NCBI GenBank assembly: GCA_031414695.1
Contig: JANNWG010000021.1
Location: 24,986-88,985 of the forward strand
DNA: 64,000 nucleotides
Reading direction: 5' to 3'
Source of the DNA: UKL13-2 sp031414695
GTDB taxonomy: Bacteria > Pseudomonadota > Gammaproteobacteria > Burkholderiales > Usitatibacteraceae
This document shows, piece by piece, positions 51,556-59,426 of this stretch (positions within the stretch are counted from its first letter, which is position 1; each line of letters starts with the position of its first letter). The translations under genes were made by a program, and so were the position numbers. The notes under the pieces were generated by a model. It made no database searches and was not told where the DNA came from. It saw only the letters and a list, made by a program, of their open reading frames with translations.

Positions 51556-52863
51556 ATGCAAACTAATACCGCCGCACCAACAAAAACCCCATGGTCGTGG
51601 ATTCCCACGCTCTACTTCGGCCAAGGCATCCCGTATGTCGTGGTGATGACGCTCTCCGTCATCATGTACAAAAATTTGGGCATCTCGAATACTGATATTG
51701 CGCTCTACACCAGCTGGCTCTATTTGCCGTGGGTAATTAAGCCACTCTGGTCGCCGCTGGTCGATATGTTTAAGACCAAACGTTATTGGATTGTGACGTT
51801 GCAATTTTTAATTGGCGTTTCACTCGCGATGGTGGCACTCACTATTCCGACCACGCATTTTTTTCAAATCACGTTAGCGGTATTTTGGCTGATGGCGTTT
51901 AGCTCGGCCACGCATGATATTGCGGCGGATGGTTTTTATATGTTGGCGCTCAAAGAGCATGAGCAAGCGGCATTCGTTGGTGTGCGCTCGACGTTTTATC
52001 GGGTCGCGATGATTGCTGGTCAAGGTGGCTTGGTGTATCTTGCCGGGCAGTTGAGTGAACGCACGGGTGACATGGTGCTGGCGTGGTCAATTGTGTTTTG
52101 GGTATTGGCGGGCATGTTTTTATTGCTGTCGGTTTATCACCGCTTTATGTTGCCCACACCGGCAACGGACGTGACGGTCAAAGGTAGCGGCAATGTGCTT
52201 GAGGAATTTTTAATTACCTTCAAATCATTTTTTGTCCGTAAAGATATTTTGATTATCTTGGCGTTTTTATTAACCTACCGTTTAGGCGAAGCGCAGGCGC
52301 TGAAATTAGTTGCGCCGTTTTTCTTAGACGGCTTGGATAAAGGTGGATTAGGCTTAACTACCAAAGATGTCGGCTTTGTCTATGGCACGATTGGCGTGAT
52401 TTGTTTAACCATCGGCGGCATTATTGGCGGCGTCGCGATTTCGCGTGGCGGCTTACGCAAGTGGTTGTGGCCGATGATCTTTGCGGTGCATATTCCCAAT
52501 CTCGCCTTCGTCTTTTTAGCCTACACGCAGCCGTCATCTATCTGGGTGATTTCACTGGCTATCGCCATTGAGCAGCTTGGTTACGGCTTTGGCTTTGCCG
52601 CATATTTACTCTTCATGATTATGGTGGCGGATAACAACGGTAAAGGCATTCACAAAACCGCGCACTATGCGATTTGCACAGGCTTCATGGCGCTAGGCAT
52701 GATGTTGCCCGGTATGGTGAGCGGCTGGATTCAAACGCAGTTGGGCTATCAACATTTCTTTATCTGGGTTTGTATTTGTACGCTGCCTTCGATTGCGATA
52801 GCGATGTTTTTGAAGATTGATCCCGCGTTTGGTAAAAAGAAAGAGGAGGGGAACTTCTCATAA
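51556..52863 (+). CDS. ampG: AmpG-like muropeptide MFS permease
   Basis: Inner-membrane transporter of 435 residues with about 12 helices. It opens SWIPTLYFGQGIPYVVVMTLSVIMYKNLGIS and has TSWLYLPWVIKPLWSPLVDMFKTKRYWIV and SSATHDIAADGFYMLALKEHEQA, the family pattern of AmpG, which imports GlcNAc-anhydroMurNAc and its peptides by proton symport. Specificity among AmpG relatives varies, so import of free disaccharide or MurNAc is possible. The last four codons and the stop (GGG AAC TTC TCA TAA) lie in the end of repeat C2. Confidence 0.88.
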   Translation: MQTNTAAPTKTPWSWIPTLYFGQGIPYVVVMTLSVIMYKNLGISNTDIALYTSWLYLPWVIKPLWSPLVDMFKTKRYWIVTLQFLIGVSLAMVALTIPTTHFFQITLAVFWLMAFSSATHDIAADGFYMLALKEHEQAAFVGVRSTFYRVAMIAGQGGLVYLAGQLSERTGDMVLAWSIVFWVLAGMFLLLSVYHRFMLPTPATDVTVKGSGNVLEEFLITFKSFFVRKDILIILAFLLTYRLGEAQALKLVAPFFLDGLDKGGLGLTTKDVGFVYGTIGVICLTIGGIIGGVAISRGGLRKWLWPMIFAVHIPNLAFVFLAYTQPSSIWVISLAIAIEQLGYGFGFAAYLLFMIMVADNNGKGIHKTAHYAICTGFMALGMMLPGMVSGWIQTQLGYQHFFIWVCICTLPSIAIAMFLKIDPAFGKKKEEGNFS

Positions 52864-52978
52864 CCTCAAATTCCGTTCGCCCTGAGGTATCGAAGGGTTG
52901 TTCAAGCCCTATAAATCAAGCACTTAAAAATGTGTGCTTCGATACCTCAGCACGAACGGCGGGTTATGAGAAGTTGCC
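52848..52978 (+). repeat. Repeat family C, copy 2, overlapping the ampG stop codon
   Basis: Left end GGGGAACTTCTCATAACC (52848-52865) is inverse to GGGTTATGAGAAGTTGCC (52961-52978). Inside are inverse half-repeats TTCCGTTCGCCCTGAGGTATC then GAAGG, and CTTCGATACCTCAGCACGAA, with GTTGTTCAAGCCCTATAAATC and AAGCACTTAA-AATGTGTGCTT between them. The TAA inside CATAACC is the ampG stop codon, so insertion of the element seems to have set the protein's present C-terminus. Copy 3 at 63.7 kb has nearly the same interior. Confidence 0.85.
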
Positions 52979-52988
52979 AGAGTTGAAT

Positions 52989-53036
52989 GTCTAGTATTGA
53001 CGTGCACTTTGAAGCATTTGTGCTTGAAAGTAGCCG
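52989..53036 (+). repeat. Repeat family E, copy 5
   Basis: Outer end TCTAGTATTGACG, inner stem ACTTTGAAGCA (53006-53016) against TGCTTGAAAGT (53021-53031) with one mismatch, then AGCCGCAG. It lies directly after repeat C2 and upstream of nagX copy 2, in a gap (52864-53275) that consists almost wholly of repeats C2, E5 and A4. Confidence 0.68.
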
Positions 53037-53117
53037 CAGATAAACGAGTTTGTCTTATAAATTTGCATCTTTGATTTAGCGTTCTATATGTTGAAAAATT
53101 CCGCTTCACTAGGTTTA

Positions 53118-53243
53118 GCCCCTCCCTTTGAAAAAGGGAGGCTGGGAGGGATTGCGGTGAGTCGTGAGGTGCATGCTGTAATTAAGCTTGCACTTCGCCC
53201 GTCGCAATCCCCCTCAGTCCCCCTTTTTCAAAGGGGGAAGCGG
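53118..53243 (+). repeat. Repeat family A, copy 4 (halves in opposite order)
   Basis: Left half 53118-53156 reads CCCCTCCCTTTGAAAAAGGG then AGGCTGGGAGGGATTGCG; the right half 53203-53243 reads CGCAATCCCCCTCAGTCCCC then CTTTTTCAAAGGGGGAAGCG. Compared with copies 1 and 3 the two halves point the other way, with the GCAATCCC ends inside. This suggests independent half-units rather than one fixed element. Confidence 0.8.
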
Positions 53244-53275
53244 ATGTTTCTAATCCCACACAATTGTTGTTAAGC

Positions 53276-54439
53276 ATGAATCCTTCAAACCGCCTAATTT
53301 CACTTGACGCCTTTCGCGGATTTACCATCGCGGGGATGGTGCTGGTTAACAATCCTGGCGATTGGGGCAATTTGTATTCCCAACTCGCGCACGCCGAGTG
53401 GCATGGCTGGACAATTACGGATTGGATTTTTCCGTTTTTCCTTTTTATTTGCGGCGTCTCGATGACGTTTTCGCTCGCCAATAAGCGTGCCGCAAATCCG
53501 CATATCGTTGAAGATAAATTTGCAATATTGTTGTCGCTTTGGAAGCGCGCGAGCATCATCTTTTTTATTGGACTCATGTTAAATTTCATCCCGAAATTTG
53601 ACATTGAAACACTACGCATCCCCGGCGTGTTACAGCGTATCGCGCTCTGTACGATGCTGGCGGCACCGATTGTGTTGTACTTTCAATGGCGGGCACAGTG
53701 CGCCTGGATTGTTGGCCTATTGACCCTTTACACGGCAGTGATGTTGTTAGTTCCTGTGCCAGATGTGAATGGTGTGGTGGCCGCAGGCGCGTTGCAGCCA
53801 GGGCGTGATGTGGGTGCGTTTATCGACCGCATTTTTTTAGATGGTCATATGTGGGCAAGGTCAAAAACATGGGATCCGGAAGGATTATTTTCAACCATCT
53901 CTGCGCTGACTAGCATGTTGTTTGGCGTGCTAGTGGGGCATTGGTTGGCGGCAAATGTCAGCCGCGCTGAAAAAACCATCTGGATGTTGCTCGCAGGCCT
54001 TGCCATGCTCTGGATCGGAGCCATGATTGATGCCACCATCATGCCAATCAATAAAAGTTTATGGACAACGTCATATGCGATTGCCATGACAGGCTGGGCG
54101 CTACTCGTGTTCGGCGCGTTTTATTGGTTAATGGACGGCAGTGATGATGCGACACTCAAACAAAAATCGCAGCGCACATTTTTGCCCTTCACTATCTATG
54201 GGATGAATGCGTTATTTATTTTTGCGTTTTCAGGTTTAGTCGCAAAGATGTTAGGTTTTATTAAATTTGTAGGTGATGACGGCAAGATGGTGGCGCTCAA
54301 AACGATGTTGTATGCCCCCATCAAAGCGCTACCGATTGCTCCTGTGAATCAATCATTGTTGTTTGCTGTTTTATTTAATCTCGTCATGTTTGCGATAGCG
54401 TGGTTTATGTGGAGAAAAAAATGGTTCGTCAAAGTTTGA
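53276..54439 (+). CDS. NagX-type DUF5009 membrane protein, second copy
   Basis: A 387-residue membrane protein from ATG 53276 with NRLISLDAFRGFTIAGMVLVNNPG and ITDWIFPFFLFICGVSMTFSL, followed by about ten hydrophobic segments. The IDALRG-like motif, W-x-D-x-x-F-P-F-F-L-F-x-G pattern and length place it in the COG4299/DUF5009 group known as NagX in proteobacterial GlcNAc clusters. It is closer to the usual NagX length than the 460-residue copy at 45.5 kb. It overlaps the next GHL10 gene by 19 bases, tying it to glycan breakdown. Confidence 0.87.
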   Translation: MNPSNRLISLDAFRGFTIAGMVLVNNPGDWGNLYSQLAHAEWHGWTITDWIFPFFLFICGVSMTFSLANKRAANPHIVEDKFAILLSLWKRASIIFFIGLMLNFIPKFDIETLRIPGVLQRIALCTMLAAPIVLYFQWRAQCAWIVGLLTLYTAVMLLVPVPDVNGVVAAGALQPGRDVGAFIDRIFLDGHMWARSKTWDPEGLFSTISALTSMLFGVLVGHWLAANVSRAEKTIWMLLAGLAMLWIGAMIDATIMPINKSLWTTSYAIAMTGWALLVFGAFYWLMDGSDDATLKQKSQRTFLPFTIYGMNALFIFAFSGLVAKMLGFIKFVGDDGKMVALKTMLYAPIKALPIAPVNQSLLFAVLFNLVMFAIAWFMWRKKWFVKV

Positions 54440-56064
54440 AATTACGCCTATTTGCAGCAGCTGTATTGCTCGCATTAACCTCATGTGCGGACATATCCGT
54501 AAAGCCTACCGTCGCCCCAAGCGAGCCACCGCAGTTTCCACCAGCGGCACCACGAGAATTTCGCGCGGCATGGGTAGCGACAGTTGCTAATATTGATTGG
54601 CCGTCTAAATCAAATTTGCCTGTGGAGCAGCAGCAAGCTGAGATCATCGCGATACTCAATCGCGCAAAAGAAATAAATTTGAACGCCATTGTTTTGCAGG
54701 TGCGTACCAGCGCGGATGCGCTGTATGACTCCAAGCTAGAGCCGTGGAGTGAATACTTAACTGGTGAGCAGGGCAAAGCGCCCGTACCATTTTATGACCC
54801 ACTTAAAATGTGGGTCGATGAGGCGCATAAGCGTGGCATTGAGCTGCACGCTTGGTTTAATCCTTATCGTGCGCGCCACACGCAGGCCAAATCGCCTACG
54901 GCTAAAAATCATATTTCGAATACCACACCAAGTGCGGTCAAAACCTACGGCGGATTTTTATGGATGGATCCGGGTGAGGCCGCCGCATCGGATCAAACAT
55001 TAAATGTAATTTTGGATGTGGTGCGTCGCTATGATATTGATGGCGTGCATATTGACGATTATTTTTATCCCTATCCGGTCGCCGTGCCCGGCACTGATGC
55101 ACCACCGGCATCCCCTGACGACACGCCTGTGCCACGTGCGGAGCTACCTTTCCCAGATGACGCCGCATGGCTATCGTACTTAGCAACAGGCAAGCCGAAC
55201 GCGCCAAAATTATCGCGTGATGATTGGCGACGTGAAAATGTGAATATCTTGATTGAAAAAATTCACAACGGTATCAAGCGCGAAAAGTCACACGTCAAAT
55301 TCGGCATCAGCCCATTTGGCATTGGCAAGCCCGCTAAACGCCCAGTCGGCATCGCAGGTTTTAGCCAGTACGACAAACTCTATGCCGATGCGGAGTTGTG
55401 GCTACAAAAAGGCTGGCTCGATTATTTCACCCCACAATTGTACTGGCCGATAGAACAAAAAGCGCAAGCCTATGGCGTGCTGCTTGACTACTGGGCGAAT
55501 GAAAATACCGCTGGTCGGCATTTGTGGCCGGGGCTTTTTACCAGCCGCATTAACGACACCCCCAAAACATGGCAGCCGCAAGAAGTGGTGAATCAAATTG
55601 CACTCACGCGTGAGAAAACGAAAGTCGCGCCGTTGGTGACAGGTCATGTGCATTTCAGCATGGTGGCGTTATCACAAAATCGCAAAGGTATTAACGATGC
55701 ATTGGTGGCAAATCATTATCAGACGCCTGCACTCATTCCTGCTTCGCTTTGGTTAGACAAGGTTGCCCCCAGTGCACCATTGGTAAAGGGCATGACTTCC
55801 ACAGCGGGCGCTAAGACCATCGGGCTTTCGATTGTTGCCAACGCAAATGAGGGTGTTGATAAATTTGCCGTGTGGGCGCTCTACGGTAATGCTTGGAAAT
55901 TCGTCGTTGAGCCGAGTGTAGTGAATGCCGCGGTCATGAGCTTGCCGCGCGTCTCTGCTGATGGCGCAAATTTGACACGTATCGTGGTGAGTGCAGTGGA
56001 CCGTACCGGTAACGAAAGTGCGCGCACGGCCGTAAGCCTTGATGAATTGGTTAGCGCTAAATGA
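54421..56064 (+). CDS. GHL10 (DUF187) glycosyl-hydrolase-like lipoprotein, copy 2
   Basis: The copy closest to E. coli DigH and Bacillus YngK. From ATG 54421 it has 547 residues, signal peptide and lipobox LALTSC with C22, a Pro-rich linker, then EFRAAWVATVANIDWPSKSNL (46-66), LNAIVLQVRTSADALYDSKLEPWSEYLTG, HAWFNPYRAR, FLWMDPGEAA and DIDGVHIDDYFYPYP (206-220), the family hallmark with acidic residues at the sugar site. A C-terminal fibronectin-like region (about 450-547) follows. It overlaps nagX upstream and the kinase gene downstream (ATGA), so the three form a coupled set. Confidence 0.92.
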   Translation: MVRQSLKLRLFAAAVLLALTSCADISVKPTVAPSEPPQFPPAAPREFRAAWVATVANIDWPSKSNLPVEQQQAEIIAILNRAKEINLNAIVLQVRTSADALYDSKLEPWSEYLTGEQGKAPVPFYDPLKMWVDEAHKRGIELHAWFNPYRARHTQAKSPTAKNHISNTTPSAVKTYGGFLWMDPGEAAASDQTLNVILDVVRRYDIDGVHIDDYFYPYPVAVPGTDAPPASPDDTPVPRAELPFPDDAAWLSYLATGKPNAPKLSRDDWRRENVNILIEKIHNGIKREKSHVKFGISPFGIGKPAKRPVGIAGFSQYDKLYADAELWLQKGWLDYFTPQLYWPIEQKAQAYGVLLDYWANENTAGRHLWPGLFTSRINDTPKTWQPQEVVNQIALTREKTKVAPLVTGHVHFSMVALSQNRKGINDALVANHYQTPALIPASLWLDKVAPSAPLVKGMTSTAGAKTIGLSIVANANEGVDKFAVWALYGNAWKFVVEPSVVNAAVMSLPRVSADGANLTRIVVSAVDRTGNESARTAVSLDELVSAK

Positions 56065-56969
56065 CCGTGACCGCTCCCACGCTAGGCTTAGGGCTGGATG
56101 CTGGCGGCACACAAACCCGCTGGGCTGTTGCCGATAATGCTGGCAATGTTGTGGCCGATGGGTCGGTGGCGGGCATTACCGCGCTGCAATTAAATACTAA
56201 CGATGGTCGTGAACACATTCGCCAAGCCTTGGCGAATATCGCCAGTGCGGCAACCCCGCTGGGCAAAATTGTGCGCGTCTGCGCGGGTGTGACGGGTCTG
56301 GATGAGCGAGATGAGCGGATATGTCAGCTCATCGCGCAAGCACTCGGTATTGAGGCCGCATCTGTATCGGTGGGTAGCGATATTGATATTGCCTATCGCG
56401 ATTTATTTAAGCCCGGCGAAGGTTATGTCGTTTATGCGGGAACAGGCTCTATTGCGGCCTACATTGATGAGGCGAATGTGTTTCATCGTGCGGGCGGGCG
56501 CGGCGTCATGCTTGATGATGGCGGTGGTGGATTTTGGATTGCGCGTGAAGCGCTACGCCATATTTGGCGGCTTGAAGATGAGCGCCCGGGCGCATGGCGT
56601 GATTCGCCAATGGCGGTAGAAATGTTCAAACATATCGGTGGCAGCGACTGGTCTTTTTCGCGACAATTTTTTTATGGCCGTGAGCGTGGTGATATTGGCA
56701 AGTTAGCCTTGGCCGTTGCGGCGAGTGCTAATGATGACGCAGCGGCACGCACCATTCTGTGTGCGGCTGGCAGTGAGTTAGCTAGGCTTGGTAACGCCAT
56801 GATTAGTCGCTTTGGTGTGCGTCCCATTGCGCTCGCTGGACGCGCAGCGCTACTACATTCGTCAATTGAAGACACCATGCGTGCGGCGTTGCCAGCAGCA
56901 GCGCAATTAAAAGTGCGCGTGAGCGAAGCGCATTTAGCTGCCGCGCGGATTGCTGCACAACCAATGTAG
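56061..56969 (+). CDS. BadF/BcrA-type N-acetylhexosamine kinase (NagK/MurK-like)
   Basis: ASKHA-fold sugar kinase of 302 residues. ATP-binding GLDAGGTQTRWAVAD lies at about 11-25, a second phosphate loop GYVVYAGTGSIAAYI near 120-134, and the sugar-site region GGRGVMLDDGGGGFWIAREALR near 142-163. Members include N-acetylglucosamine kinases and the Clostridium MurNAc/GlcNAc kinase MurK. Beside murQ, a MurNAc 6-kinase activity would close the route from free MurNAc to GlcNAc-6-P; GlcNAc kinase is equally compatible. It overlaps GHL10-2 by four bases. Confidence 0.87.
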   Translation: MTVTAPTLGLGLDAGGTQTRWAVADNAGNVVADGSVAGITALQLNTNDGREHIRQALANIASAATPLGKIVRVCAGVTGLDERDERICQLIAQALGIEAASVSVGSDIDIAYRDLFKPGEGYVVYAGTGSIAAYIDEANVFHRAGGRGVMLDDGGGGFWIAREALRHIWRLEDERPGAWRDSPMAVEMFKHIGGSDWSFSRQFFYGRERGDIGKLALAVAASANDDAAARTILCAAGSELARLGNAMISRFGVRPIALAGRAALLHSSIEDTMRAALPAAAQLKVRVSEAHLAAARIAAQPM

Positions 56970-57018
56970 ATACCGTCTTTAAAAGCAGTGCACTATCTAC
57001 TGATTGGTGCGCGGTGAA

Positions 57019-57060
57019 CGCAATCCCTCCCAACCTCCCTTTTTCAAAGGGAGGAGCAGG
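57019..57060 (+). repeat. Repeat family A, single half-unit (copy 5)
   Basis: CGCAATCCCTCCCAACCTCC then CTTTTTCAAAGGGAGGAGCA, with no inverse partner nearby. It is the cleanest example that half-units can exist alone. It lies between the kinase and the amidase genes. Confidence 0.8.
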
Positions 57061-57137
57061 TAGTAGGTGGGTCTTGGCCACCGTTAAATTTGATGATTTT
57101 TAAATAAGTCGAATAGTTGAATAAGGAATTAAAGAAC

Positions 57138-57986
57138 ATGAAACGAATCCTTCTAGCCCTATTTTGCATCAGCTTTTTTTCTGGCTGCTCAACGCTATAC
57201 ATTGATCGTACTTACACTGCAAAAAGCCAAGACAGTCGCGCACAATTTTTGATCTTGCATTACACCGCGATTGACCATCCCACTTCATTGCGTGTGCTCA
57301 CTCAGCAAGCGGTGAGCAGCCATTATTTAGTCAGTGATGGTGCAAACGATGTGCCTGGAAATGAAGCGCCTGTTATTTATCAACTCGTTGATGAAAATCG
57401 CCGTGCGTATCATGCGGGAGTCAGCTACTGGAAAGGACACACACAATTAAATGCTTCCTCAATTGGCATCGAGATTGTCAATCTTGGTTATCGTGATACC
57501 CCAGAAGGGCGCAAATATTTTGACTTCCCGAAAGCGCAGATGGATTTAGTCATTGCCTTGGTCAAAAAAATCGTTAAAGAACACAACATCAGTCCTGAAC
57601 GTGTTTTGGGTCATAGCGATATTGCGCCACAGCGTAAAAATGATCCGGGGCCGCGTTTTCCGTGGAAGCGATTGGCTGATGAAGGGTTGATTCCGTGGTT
57701 TGATGATGCCTTAGTTGCACAAAAGCGCGTGACCTATGAAACTGAATTGCCGAGTATCGAATGGTTTCAAAAAAAGCTCGACCAATTCGGCTACGCCGTG
57801 CCGCTAAACGGTGAGCATGATAAAGCCACGCGTGCGGTTATGACTGCATTTCAATTACGTTTTCGGCCAACCATATTTGATGGTAAACCAGACGCAGAAA
57901 CGGCGGCAATACTGGACGTAATGACATCAGGTTCGACCATCCTTAAGCAAGCCGCTGAATTAGGCATTGTTCATATCAAACCTTAA
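57138..57986 (+). CDS. AmiD-like N-acetylmuramoyl-L-alanine amidase, lipoprotein
   Basis: Zinc amidase that removes stem peptides from MurNAc or anhydroMurNAc. From ATG 57138 it has 282 residues, a signal with lipobox FFSGC (C17), the Amidase_2 domain (about 35-180) with zinc ligands H41 (LILHYTA), H159 (VLGHSDIAPQ) and D169 in RKNDPGP, matching E. coli AmiD, and a C-terminal PG_binding_1 domain (about 205-275, EWFQKKLDQFGYAVPLNGEHD). Outer-membrane anchoring is expected. Its product, denuded glycan plus peptide, is what GHL10 enzymes such as DigH act on. Confidence 0.92.
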   Translation: MKRILLALFCISFFSGCSTLYIDRTYTAKSQDSRAQFLILHYTAIDHPTSLRVLTQQAVSSHYLVSDGANDVPGNEAPVIYQLVDENRRAYHAGVSYWKGHTQLNASSIGIEIVNLGYRDTPEGRKYFDFPKAQMDLVIALVKKIVKEHNISPERVLGHSDIAPQRKNDPGPRFPWKRLADEGLIPWFDDALVAQKRVTYETELPSIEWFQKKLDQFGYAVPLNGEHDKATRAVMTAFQLRFRPTIFDGKPDAETAAILDVMTSGSTILKQAAELGIVHIKP

Positions 57987-58010
57987 TGTCAATTACAAGG
58001 AAAAGTCTCC

Positions 58011-59426
58011 ATGTCATTCATCAATCGCCAATTTGTAATCGCGCTTTCATTGGGAATATCTACTATGACAATCCAATCCCACTCTGCCGTTTCAGCCAAA
58101 ATACCTCCAAACGCCACGCTAGATAAGGCGCTTGCTTTAGTGGTTAACAATCCTGCAAAGCCACTCGCGAGTTTGTCCGTCTTAGCGGTGCGCGACGGCA
58201 AAATTTCATACCACCAGCAATTTGGTGCGCGCTGGATAGATCAAGACAATCCATCCAACAATAAGCCCGCTAATGCAGAGACGATGTATCGTATCGCCTC
58301 CATTTCTAAGACAGTCACTGCTATCGGCGTGATGAAATTAGTTGAGTCCGGTAAGATTAATTTAGACCGTGATATTAGTGATTACCTAGGTTACAAATTA
58401 CGTAATCCGAATTTTCCTGAAGATGCCATCACCATGCGGATGTTGCTCAATCACACCTCCTCCATATTGGATAATGCGGGCTACTATTGGGATGAAAAAA
58501 CAATCACCGATTTGAAAGATGTGCTCTTGCCTGACGGCAAACGCTACGGTACAGGTAGCATGTGGTCGAAAGCCGCCAAGCCGGGTGCATTTTTTCAATA
58601 CGCAAATTTACCGTGGGGTGTAATTGGCACTGTGATGGAGCGCGTAACGAATGAGCGCTTTGATCGCCTTATGCAGCGTTTGGTCTTAACGCCGCTGAAA
58701 TTAAAAGGTGGCTTTCATCCCGCCGATATGCCCGCAGCTGACATCGTCAATATCGCCACGCTGTATCGTAAACGCAGCGTGATAGACAATAAAGAAGTCT
58801 GGAATACAGATGGGCCGTGGATAGCGCAGGTGGACGATTACACCAAGCTCGCGCCCGTACCACGCGCAACAGCCGACTATTTTGTCGGCACAAACGGTAC
58901 GCTATTTGGGCCGCAGGGTAACTGTCGATTATCCGCAGAGGGACTATCAACAATTATGTTTATGATGATGAATCGCGGTCAACACAAAGGCCGCGTATTT
59001 TTAAAAACAAAGACCGTAGATGAAATGCTAAAAACGCAATGGCGCGCTAAATCAGATGGCAAAAATGGCGAATCTACCTATAGTGGCGGTAAGTCATTGT
59101 TTAATGCATGGGGGCTAGGCGTGCAGAAATTTACTGACTTGTCATACCCAGATGCAGGCAAGGGCGGTGGCGGTGATCGTTTAGCTGAGGCGGGTGGCTA
59201 CAAAGCGATCGGCCACATGGGGGACGCATGGGGACTCACATCTGCGATGGTATTTAACGCCAAAGAAAAAAACGGCATGATCTTTATGCACGGCGGGCCA
59301 GGGTTTAATCCCGACACGAATCCGGGCAACTATTCAGCAATGTATCGGCATGAAGAAGAAATATTAAATGCGTTGTATGTAAATGCGGTGGCAAATAAGA
59401 AAAACGCAGCAAAGGCGAAAAAATAA
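58011..59426 (+). CDS. Secreted S12 serine hydrolase (beta-lactamase/D,D-peptidase/esterase family)
   Basis: A 471-residue penicillin-binding-fold enzyme with a signal peptide MSFINRQFVIALSLGISTMT to about residue 29. The active site shows S97-I-S-K100, Y197-A-N199 and, in place of KTG, H401-M-G403 (GHMGDAWG), a pattern common in AmpH-like peptidases and EstB-like esterases and not in strong class C beta-lactamases. Between amidase and GHL10-3 it may trim D-amino acids from muropeptides. It overlaps the GHL10-3 start by one base (TAATG), so they are translationally coupled. Confidence 0.87.
   Translation: MSFINRQFVIALSLGISTMTIQSHSAVSAKIPPNATLDKALALVVNNPAKPLASLSVLAVRDGKISYHQQFGARWIDQDNPSNNKPANAETMYRIASISKTVTAIGVMKLVESGKINLDRDISDYLGYKLRNPNFPEDAITMRMLLNHTSSILDNAGYYWDEKTITDLKDVLLPDGKRYGTGSMWSKAAKPGAFFQYANLPWGVIGTVMERVTNERFDRLMQRLVLTPLKLKGGFHPADMPAADIVNIATLYRKRSVIDNKEVWNTDGPWIAQVDDYTKLAPVPRATADYFVGTNGTLFGPQGNCRLSAEGLSTIMFMMMNRGQHKGRVFLKTKTVDEMLKTQWRAKSDGKNGESTYSGGKSLFNAWGLGVQKFTDLSYPDAGKGGGGDRLAEAGGYKAIGHMGDAWGLTSAMVFNAKEKNGMIFMHGGPGFNPDTNPGNYSAMYRHEEEILNALYVNAVANKKNAAKAKK

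Noticed and set aside
58011..59426. The S12 protein as an antibiotic-resistance beta-lactamase
   Set aside because: The HMG motif in place of KTG, the context of wall enzymes and translational coupling to GHL10-3 favour a peptidase or esterase.
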